Assembly: GCA_036346275.1 (NCBI GenBank)
Contig: CM070728.1
Location: forward strand, 23,956,723 to 24,020,722
From: Otatea glauca
Taxonomy: Eukaryota > Streptophyta > Magnoliopsida > Poales > Poaceae
Length of the DNA stretch: 64,000 nucleotides
Direction of reading: 5' to 3'
Shown one piece after another: positions 55,381 to 64,000 of the stretch. Numbering within the stretch: position 1 is the first letter of the stretch; every line of letters begins with the position of its first letter. A program made the translations under genes and the position numbers. The notes beneath the pieces are model-generated. The model was not told where the DNA came from. It was given only the letters and a program-made list of their open reading frames with translations, and did no database searches.

Positions 55381-55893
55381 AATTTGCTTGTATGCCGCTG
55401 CAACCTAAATTAGGAGATTCTTAGTTTACATAAAAGTACAAAAGAACCTAAATTATGAAACATTAATTTGAATGAAGTTTCCCAATATTCTTGTGTTTGA
55501 CCATAAACTGCATCTTCTGAACTTGTCTACATCAAGTGTTTCCTTTACCTGAAATATATAGACCATGCAATCCTTTTAATCAAAATCTTGGTTCATTTAA
55601 CTGACTATGCGTGCGATCTACCGTCATGCACTCATCAACACAACCAATCTTTTTTAGCATAGGACGACTTCAAGACAAGCTTACTAATATCCAAATTAGG
55701 ATATCAAACAAAGCCAGATCTTACATATATAGCTAGTCAGAGGCGCAAAGCACAAGAACAACATTAAACCATAAGATTTGCCAATAGAACTAGTAGTAGA
55801 TCAATACACATGCATATTAACTAACAACACTGAAGTGCTCGACGGATCAAGACCTAATTAAGCTACTAGAGAAACCACACAGTTAAGCTGGAA
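55381..55893. other. TCP gene 3' flank
   Basis: The 3' UTR of the minus-strand TCP gene should lie at its right side. No other feature is seen. Confidence 0.5.
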
Positions 55894-56661
55894 CTAGTAT
55901 TGCATACCGTCCAAGAAATCACCGTCTTCCTCGTAGTCGCCGTCGTCATCGCCTTCTCCTCCGTTGCTGCTAATCATCTCGCCGAGGTCGTAGTAGTAGT
56001 CCCCAAGCATCGGAGTCGACATGACGTGGTTCAGCTCGCAGCAGTGCTCGAAGAGCACCGATCCACCACTTCTGGACCTCACCTTCTCCACATCCCCTTC
56101 CCCCTTCCCTGATCCATCAGAGACCGCAACCTTGAGCCGGCGATCGCGGCGCTCCGCCGACGTCGGCGATGTGATGCCCGCGTCGCCGCCGGCGTTGCGC
56201 AGCGAGGGCTCGGAGAGACGGTCGATGGCTGGCTTGGACTGGGTAAGCAGCCAGTCCACCGTCTTGCTGGCCTTGTCGAAGCCTAGCTGGTCCTGCAGCG
56301 CGAAGAAGTCGCGTGCGACGTCGAGGGACAGCCGCATCCGGCGGTCACGGACTCCCTGCGCCGTCCGGATCTTGCTGTGCCGGTCCGTCCTGAATGGCCG
56401 CTTCCGAGCCCTGGCGTGGCCGCCGGCGGCCACACCGTTTCTTGGCGCCGGCAGAGCCGTCGTCACCGCTGCCGGATCAGGAGCCGCCCGCGGCGGCCTA
56501 AGCACCGCCTCCAGGGTCTCGGAGTTGAACTGGCCGTGGCCCGGGAAGAAGTGGTCGTAGTGATGATCCAGATGCGCGGGTGCCATGGGGAAGCCGGTAG
56601 GGTTTGGCTGTGGGGGTTCTTGGGAGATGCAGAGATGGTGTGGGCTAGGGTAAGGCAACAT
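55894..56661 (-). CDS. TCP transcription factor, CYC/TB1 class
   Basis: The single uninterrupted frame encodes 255 residues. The TCP domain covers about residues 87-147. Its basic part, RKRPFRTDRHSKIRTAQGVR, has the short, RTDRHSKI-type basic region of class II. The helix-loop-helix follows with RMRLSLDVARDFFALQDQLG and FDKASKTVDWLLTQSKPAI, the latter typical of CYC/TB1. The arginine-rich R domain is short or degenerate (AERRDRRLKV, 169-178). The C terminus is acidic (GDDDGDYEED, 237-246). The N terminus is His/Pro-rich. Such proteins repress growth in the nucleus; in grasses TB1 acts on tillers and REP1 on palea development. The protein is short for TB1 and in the size range I expect of the REP1 type, but the ortholog cannot be fixed here. 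The ATG at 56661 is the first in frame and gives the whole domain. Confidence 0.93.
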   Translation of the reverse strand: MLPYPSPHHLCISQEPPQPNPTGFPMAPAHLDHHYDHFFPGHGQFNSETLEAVLRPPRAAPDPAAVTTALPAPRNGVAAGGHARARKRPFRTDRHSKIRTAQGVRDRRMRLSLDVARDFFALQDQLGFDKASKTVDWLLTQSKPAIDRLSEPSLRNAGGDAGITSPTSAERRDRRLKVAVSDGSGKGEGDVEKVRSRSGGSVLFEHCCELNHVMSTPMLGDYYYDLGEMISSNGGEGDDDGDYEEDGDFLDGMQY

Positions 56662-58317
56662 TTGTGTAGTACTTGTACTAGTAGCTAATGATCAGATCTA
56701 GTTCTAGTACTGTTACTGGCTCCTTCTCTAGTCCTCTTCTTCTTCCTCTTCACAAGAGACTATAATGGAATGCGACTAAGTAAGATGTTGATATCAATCA
56801 GATCAGGATGGTGTCCATTTCCATTTGATGTGTGCATCAAGCTTAAGGGGATAGAAAAGCTAGAGAAACAAGGGAGAAAAGGTTGGAGATGGAGAAAGGT
56901 ATTGTGTATTTGTGTGCACAGGAAGCTGAAAGATGAGTGAGCTAGCTAGGTATTAGTGGACCATAGAGTGCGGTGCGTTATGCGTTTGTTTGTTTTTGCC
57001 AGTGACTTTGCTGCATGGTCACAGGTAGTGAGGGCTTTGAGCAATGGCGTCGCTGTGGTGGCTGGATGGCCATCAACTGTTTCGTCACTGCTGCAGCCTG
57101 GGCCAACAATGCAAGCAGCTAACTCAAGCTCTGTAGCTAGCTAGCCGAGGTTGGTGTGCTGGTATATGGAGAGTTAGGACGGGAATGATGAAGGCATTAT
57201 TGTGATCCATCGATCGATCGATGGCTACAGTAGTGCACTGTCGGGACAGGTGGGCATGCAGGCGTCTACATATTTGGGTGGTCTCTGCACGCAGCAGTAT
57301 GTGTATATATATGTACGATTTTTTATGATGTGCAAGTACGTTTCCATTTATATATGAAAATGATGTTAAAAAAGGCATAATGCTTGCTTTGAAGCTTAGA
57401 AATTACCACATTAACTAGAGTAAAATAAAATTCTACACCATCTATTATTATAGCGGTGCAGATTATAATTATGATATCATCAAACTCTATGTACGGACAA
57501 TCGTATATAACACGGTAATTACACAGATAAACGTGAGCTATATAAATCCATACGCCATCATAGCTTTTTCAGAATGTATACCAGCTAGTTTCTTAAGTAT
57601 GTACAAGTTGCGCTTTTTCTCAAAAAGTATATGGAAAGTAGAAGAAAAGGTTAGCTAGAGATCAACTTACTTTAGAATCATAGAATAAAAGCAATAGTTT
57701 TTTTACCAATCTTTATTCTAATTAAGTGCAGAATTAGCTGCATAATTGTGCGTCTAATTAAGTATTACGATAAATAATTTTATATTTAAAATACAATTGT
57801 TTTTATACAACTTTAGTGCATATGATTATATGTATAGTTCCTCGCAAAAAAATATGTATTATTACCTGTTAATTTGTTATACAACTATAATATTGATATC
57901 TCATTAATCTGTGCGATTATAATCTATTGATATCTCATTAATCTATGCGATTATAGCTAGTCTCGTCAAAATAAGTGTTGTAGATTAATTCCTGTCTTTT
58001 TCTCTCGATTCGTGAGAGAATTTCAAGATATTTTTCTTATGTAAAAATTATTGTAGGAATTTCTTGTCCTCAAAATGGAGGAGCCTTTATTGTTGCCCAT
58101 TGTTTATATATTTATATAGATTGCAGACTTTGTGTAATATCTACAAAAGCTTGATACTTACCGGTTGGACTACCCTGAAAATAATTGCATCATTACATCG
58201 TACTTTGCATGCTTTCAAGTCTTAATACCTATCGCTCAAATATTCTCCAATCCAATTAGAGGAAAACAGGACATAGCTCACTAGTGGCTGCTATGGAAAG
58301 TCCAGGTAGTCTATGTC
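56662..58317. other. TCP upstream region and intergenic DNA
   Basis: The first 300 bases upstream are GA-rich on the gene strand (a probable 5' leader with GAAGAGGAAGAAGAAGAGG). No definite TATA box is chosen. Small direct repeats (TTGATATCTCATTAATCTRT at 57892 and 57928) occur farther out. No other gene is supported. Confidence 0.45.
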
Positions 58318-58893
58318 AAGGATTTAAATAGAGGTTCACAGTCCGTCACGGTGAGATACAGAAAAACTATCGCGGCGATATATATAGCAGGATCTATGCT
58401 ATACGTCGCAGTTTATAATAATATACATAATTGTTTTTTTTGCTATTTCAAGTATGTTGCATCTATAATTTATATATAATTAATGAACTACATTTAAATT
58501 CGAATGTTATGATTGTTATATATTAGTAGTATGATATGTAACAAAAAATAATCTATATAATTATACAAATTTAGGAGATGAATTTGGATTTTTACTAATA
58601 CTTATTATTTTTAGGAGTCAAATTAATTCAATTTAAGTATAACAATATGATAAAAGAAAAAATCATAAACAAAATACAATTATTATTTAGAAATATAAAG
58701 ATAATTGATACATGCAGCATAGCCAAATTATCGCGGCTACAAAAATAGCGGGAATATCGGTCAATACAATAGTTATAACCGTTATAGATGTGCTCGCGGA
58801 ATTTGATTCAATCAAGTAGAATTTTATGTCTTAAAAAAGCTACAGTGTAACTATTGCGAAACTATAGCGGACTATTTAAATTACTGTTTTAAG
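58318..58893. mobile_element. Inverted-repeat element, AAGGATTTAAATAG family
   Basis: The left AAGGATTTAAATAG and the inverted right AGTAATTTAAATAGTCCGC are the outermost matches. CTATCGCGGC and AGCGG/ATAGCG words recur near both ends around an AT-rich centre. It resembles a known kind of rice nonautonomous DNA element, but target duplication was not resolved. Confidence 0.45.
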
Positions 58894-59099
58894 TGCATGT
58901 GCAAGCTAGCTACGTACTCAAGCTCAGGTTTTGTACTACCTAGTATGGCCACATGCATGCATGTGACATTTCTTAACTTCTTCCTATATATGACGTACTG
59001 CGAGTGTATGCCTGGTTTGCTACTGAGCACTCAGCTTTTTTAATTATGGAGAAGGGAGAGGCGAGCAAGGATTCAAATTTTATTTTCAAATTAAATTTC

Positions 59100-62000
59100 T
59101 GTAACGACCTAAAAGTTTGGAATAGTGGAAAATAAACAGTTTAAATCTTAATATAAGTGGTTTTGAAATTCTAGGTATTATTGGCTCCAATTAGAATTCC
59201 TTAGATTTTGTGTTATTGGAAAAGATTAAATAAAAAGGGAAAAGCAAAGAAAAAGGTAAAAAGATGAAAATAAAATTTAGAAAGTTTTACCATGAGTCCT
59301 AATTGAGCTGGTCATATTGCTTGACCAGTAAGTAGAATTTTTATAAACCTAGGGTCAAGTTAAATGAAATATGTATCTACTTTGTGACTAAAAACAGTGA
59401 ATCAAAAAGTAGGAAGAAAAATAACTAATGTCAAGAAAATCCAAGAAAATTTATATAAACCCCTGGAGATATGATGCATCACTGGTAAAATTTTCATAAT
59501 TAAATGAATTGATATAAGCCTTTTAAAAATTCAAAAAAAAAACAGTGGGTCCAAAGTGTAAGGAAAACAATTGTCAGAATTTTTATAAAATAATGGCTCA
59601 TGTTTTTGGCTTCAAAATTTTACAGTGCTCCAATTATAAGGATTGGAACCTGTCCAAAAAGTTTCAAAAATAAATCTTAGAAAATTAACCTGTAATTAAA
59701 TCAAAAACCGAAATCAAAGTTTAGAACCAGGGTACAGTGTCAGAATTTTAACAAATTGCCCAAAATGAGCTTTTGTCTCAAAATTTTCCAGTAGACGTGT
59801 GACTCTCATTAGGACTTAGTCAAAAAGTTTGGAAAAATCTGGAAATTGTTTAGGGCTTAAACAAATCCGAGTTCTAGAGAAATCTTGTTCAGTCAAATCA
59901 CATTAAAATCGATTATCTCACTGACAAGTGGGCCCGGCCCTGTTGAAGCGTTGACGCGCTGGTCAGCTGATGCGAGGCTGTCTCGCTGCCAGTGGGCCCC
60001 GGTCCCACATGTCAGCCTCAGTTCGCGATTTCTTTCCCCTTTCTTCTCCCCTGGTCGAGCTGAGTCGCCGTCCCCGCCGTCCTTCGCGTCCGATCCCCAC
60101 CTGCTCCCGTCCGGCGCAAGCCCAGCTCTCCACGTCGCGAGTAGAGCTCCTCCTCCTCGCCTGTGCCTACTTGATCTCGGAGGCGAGCCTGAGCTCGGGT
60201 TGCGCTCAGCACAGAGGCGAACCGGCCAGTGCAGTGCGCCCAAAACCGCGAAGGCGATCAACTCCATTTGGCTATAGCCTTGCACTCGCGTCGCAGTGCC
60301 CACATGCACCTCACTTCTCCATTTTGCGGAGCCGAGAGCTTCATTCGGGGGTTTTCTCCTCCGTTCATCCGCAAGAACCGAAAGAGGGGAAAACGTGGAA
60401 TCGGGTGAGTCTTTCCTCAATATTCCGAATTGACCTCACCTCGAGCTTCTCTATCACCCAAGGGTTACTGATCACTCGCCATTTTGGCTTCATTTCGCCT
60501 GCAGCGTCGTTGAGCCGCCACTCTTCTTCCTCTCGGCCGGCGCACGGTGGCAGCTCGGTGCAAGCCTTATCCGACCTAGCCATCCGGTGAGTTCGAATCC
60601 CCTAGGGTCACTGTAGCTAGCCTAGCCCTAGTTCACCGGAATGGTAGCCGTTAGCCGAGGTTTCGCCGTCGCAACCATGGCGCCGCCGCACCCTTAGGGT
60701 GGCGGCCACCTTCCCGGCCACCTCTCGGTGAATGGATACCACCCATGGGTGCACACGGGTGTGCTGGTGCCCATGGTGCTGGCCATTTCGCCGCGGCGGA
60801 GCTAGTTCGCCGGCGGCGAGCAAAAGTCCGAGTGCTCGTGCGAGTCATTGATGGCGCAGTCCCACACGTCAGCGAGGCCACGGGTTTGAACTCAGTTTTG
60901 GCGCGCGCGAGAGAAACCGTTTTCTCTGAGCGAAAGCGTAGTTTGATTTTTTTGGATGATTTTCAGAAACCGGTTGAAATTCAAATGCTTGTAACTTTTG
61001 AATCATCTGGCCAAATTGAGTGACTAATTTCTAAATTCGCATAAAATTTTGTAGTTTCTGAATATACAAAAATTTTTGGAGATGAGTAAAATGTGATTTT
61101 AGGAAAAAATTAAAGAGAAGCTTAAGTGTAAATAGGATGTTATGAATAAAATATTTTTGGGATGATCCAATTAAGGAAAAGTAAATTTTTGTTGAGTCTG
61201 TGAGTTATGAGTATTCCAAATAAACAAAATGTTCCCATGATACCTTATTATATGTCATGTTTGCTCAAAAATGAGTATTAAGCATGAAAAATGAAATTGA
61301 GTAAATGAAAGATAGGATTAAAGTTTGAATGTTTAAAAGTTCATCCTATTGGGACATAAATCATGGGGAGTTGCTCTTGTGAAAATACTTAAAGAAAAGT
61401 ATATGAGGTAGTTGTTCGATTAAGAAAAACAATACTAGTTATAACCAAAATAGATGTAATTTGCTATGAACAAGTTCAAAATAACTCAAATTCACTTTTA
61501 AAATGTTTTTAAGATCATGCCCTGATGTCAGGAAGAAAATGGATAAAAGATGTTGAATAATTTAGTAATAAATGAAAGTGAAAGATTGAAAGGTTATAAG
61601 TTAGTTTTGTGTTCATATAGCCCTTTTCAACATATGATAAAATGGATTATATGAATGAGAGGAAATGTAAAAATGGTATAGAAGTACTTCACAAAGTATA
61701 TTATAGTAGATTATGGAAAAATAATGATATTTTGTTAAGGGTTGTATGCAAAACAAGTTAAGGGAATGAGTCTACTTTTTATGTTTTGCTGAATGATTGA
61801 AACAATCAAGCTTTTTCAACCATGTGTAAAATAACTCGTTCAAGTAAGAAATTTTGGAATAATAGTGTATAAATGATAACCAAAGTTTGCTCTACCAGAT
61901 TCCAGAAAAATATTCTGTTTTAGAGCTTTGTTTAATTTAGTTACCATGATGTAATAACCTTAAGTGATGTGGTTTAATCCTTTTTCCTTAGCCAGTTTTG

Positions 62001-64000
62001 TAGCTAAGTCTAGAGTTCAACCAAGCCTTTTCAACAGTAGTTTTCAAGTTTCATCCAAACCCTAAAAGTTAAAAGAAGTTGTTAGATTTGATAATTAAGG
62101 TATGCTCTAGCTAATTAAAGACTTAAACTCTAATTTCTGTAGTTAATGGACATCAATCTTGTTAGGTTTATAACCTTAGATGATATAGTTTTTCAAAGTG
62201 CTCTCTTCTTGGTTCTTTTGAGAAAAACAGAGAGGGCTCTGTTTCTTTTGAGTGTTGCATCCTCCAATGTAGCTAATGAACAATCATTTCATTTCAAATA
62301 ATTTTAGCATCTATAATTCGATGTTTAAATTCGAATATTTCATGAATAGCATTTGCCTGTTTGATTCGAATTGTGTTTACCTGTTTATCTGTCTGTTTTC
62401 TTTTTGCCATTTGGAGTTGCTGATATTCTCTTTTTCTTTTTGTTCTCGACGAGTAGAAACCGACATCATCGAAGAAGAAGAGGACGGTTCTGCAGATCCA
62501 GATTTTATTCCTGACAGTGATTTGCAAGGCAAGCAACTCCTTGATCACGTTGAGCCTGATAATTCACCTACTATATGTTGTTTTTGCCTATGTACAGTGC
62601 ATCCGGATAATTCCCCATAAAAGTGCTATTTTGGGTTAGAACTGTAGTTAATCCTGTAAATTATGGTTTGTCTCAATCTGTATGGACTTGTGAACCTTGT
62701 AAACCTTAGATTGAGCTAGACATACTTAATGTCATGTTTGGGTATAACCGCTAGCATAATAATATTCCTGCTTAAGTCTCTCGTTGGTGTTTTCAGTCTT
62801 TTCAACCGTCATATGATCTTTTGGGAACTGGTTGATGATAATTTGCTAAAAACCCTCAAACAAAACTATGTTTTGACGCGGGTGGTTATTTGGCGCTAGC
62901 CGGTTGTGCAAAAGGATTTGCACGTAGCTAGGGTGGAGTATCGCCCGTGTCAGATTAAGGACCGAGCAAATGGGATGTTGTAGAACCATGTTTTCGTGCA
63001 ACCACAAGGGTTTGTATGGGCGGGTCTTAGCTTAATAAGTTGTCTAGATTTGGCTTTGCATCTATGGAAGGCGGGAGATTGCACAGGCAGTCCGGTCAGG
63101 TCTGTCTGTAGGGGTTTCTACATACCAATGCAACGGTGTACGCCTTTCCCTGGACTGAGACGTGGTGTGTGTGTGATAAATGTGGATCCACGACTTGGGT
63201 GAGTGTCTCTGTCTTCAGGGCGAGGGTTAACGTCCCGAGCTGGTGTAAAGCCATGTCTAGATAATGTAACAGCTTTGTATGATCTCCTTGCCGACACACC
63301 AAGGAAGTGTGTTAAGCGGCCCGCAAAAGAGGTTGATCATTCCTTGTGGGTAAAGTGTACACCTCTGCAGAGTGAAAAATCGATCGATTAGCCGCTACCA
63401 TGTAATGGGCACTTGGGAAAATCCTCCCAATGCTAGAGTTTTGGTGATTTCAAAATGGGTTGGGCTTTTGGAAACTGTTTTCAACCATCTTTTGTGTCAA
63501 AGGATCGACAGGGGTTATATGCGATCGGGTAGACTGGGTTGAAAATTTGGAATATTTGCTTATCATTCGTCTTTCAATTGCTTTTATTAAAATGCGATGT
63601 TGCAATCTATTATGCTTACTCTTTTAATGTTTCATGCAATTGCAAAATAACCATAGCTCGTCCATTGCTCATTTCGCATAATTATTTATTTGCACCGTGA
63701 ACCAATATAAGTCTTCTTGAGTACCAATGTACTCAATCTTGCATCTATTGTCTCGGAGGAAGAAGATCGCGATCTACCGGACGACGCGTTCTTTCGAGTG
63801 TCTCGGGGTTTTGACGATAGCCTCTTCTAGGTTGCCTAGTCAGTGCCTGAGGGTTTAGTGGGCATCCGCAAGGCTGTTTGGAATTTCAGTTTCCTTTTGG
63901 TTTTCCGCTTTTAATTTCCGCTGTTAAAATGGTTTAAATTTGTACTGAACTCTGTATAATTATTTCAGTTATGTAAGATCTTCTATATGTTTGCGTGTAT
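59100..64000 (+). mobile_element. Second copy of the long-LTR family, cut by the window end
   Basis: It begins TGTAACGACC at 59100 and follows the reverse complement of 28606-33243 in order: a GC-rich promoter/leader region (59930-60900), the acidic reading frame (62450-62620), the CAATGCAACGG/CTCTGCAGAG tract (63120-63380) and TGTACTCAATCTTGC with CAGTGCCTGAGGGTTTAGTGG near the end (63725-63860). The LTR end is expected about 100 bases past the window. Whether it is a solo LTR or the 5' LTR of a full element cannot be seen. Confidence 0.75.
62450..62620 (+). other. Conserved acidic reading frame, second copy
   Basis: The frame reads VETDIIEEEEDGSADPDFIP and then DSDLQGKQLLDHVEPD, homologous to the minus-strand stretch at 30250-30376. 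It may be an exon or short upstream frame of the retroelement transcript. No known domain is recognised. Confidence 0.4.

Noticed and set aside
59893..60420. Open frames on both strands near 60 kb
   Set aside because: They lie in the GC-rich promoter/leader part of the long LTR and have no domain.
1..64000. CRISPR arrays, rRNA genes, bacterial operons, microRNA precursors
   Set aside because: The window is plant nuclear DNA; tandem arrays found have no spacer structure, no rRNA sequence was seen, and no familiar mature microRNA sequence was spotted by eye.

Overview
This is nuclear DNA of a grass, most likely rice or a close relative. The evidence is three plant genes with canonical GT/AG introns and GC-rich monocot coding sequence, Stowaway and Tourist type MITEs, Pong/PIF-like and hAT DNA transposons, plant-mobile-domain sequence, long LTRs and a TRIM retroelement. 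No bacterial, organellar or viral genome organisation was seen. The species call is inference from the types of gene and repeat. Only three loci look like functional host genes. (1) A five-exon gene at 11270-13570 (+) encodes subunit L of the chloroplast NDH complex (ndhL). (2) A two-exon gene at 20287-22429 (+) encodes a bHLH transcription factor of the TMO5/bHLH30/bHLH106 type with an ACT-like C-terminal half. (3) A single-exon gene at 55894-56661 (-) encodes a CYC/TB1-class TCP transcription factor. Genes 2 and 3 are regulators linked over about 33 kb. From memory and unverified, rice chromosomes 8 and 9 carry duplicated segments with a CYC/TB1-like TCP gene (REP1 on chromosome 9) near such a bHLH gene, which would fit this arrangement. 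Layout: 1-2850 is the 3' end of a Copia (Sirevirus-like) element with a 2.1 kb LTR. 2851-7270 is a decayed plant-mobile-domain transposon followed by a module of 36-bp tandem repeats, a TATA box and a GRF-finger/coiled-coil gene; a second copy of that module lies at 50.4-51.3 kb (-). 8391-9052 is a solo LTR with a perfect 5-bp target duplication. 9.4-10.0 kb holds a hairpin cluster and a MITE. ndhL follows, with two Stowaway-type MITEs in its last intron. 14.2-19.9 kb holds a Copia-type LTR, a SINE-like tract, two terminal-inverted-repeat elements with GC-rich cores, a CpG-dense island and an inverted-repeat element. The bHLH gene follows, then more MITEs. 26.7-36.7 kb is one hAT element (inverted ends, flanking GCTCCAC repeat) whose transposase is now a pseudogene; a 4.6 kb solo LTR (TSD TGGAG) is inserted exactly at the transposase start codon. 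36.8-38.3 kb is a TRIM with a Mutator-like MITE inside its 3' LTR. 39.0-39.4 kb has fragments of a sugar/polyol transporter and of an LRR-like gene. 39.56-45.09 kb is a complete PIF/Pong element (TSD TAA) with two converging, recently broken genes. The rest is intergenic with MITEs and decayed repeats, then the TCP gene, and from 59100 a second copy of the long-LTR family that runs off the window end.
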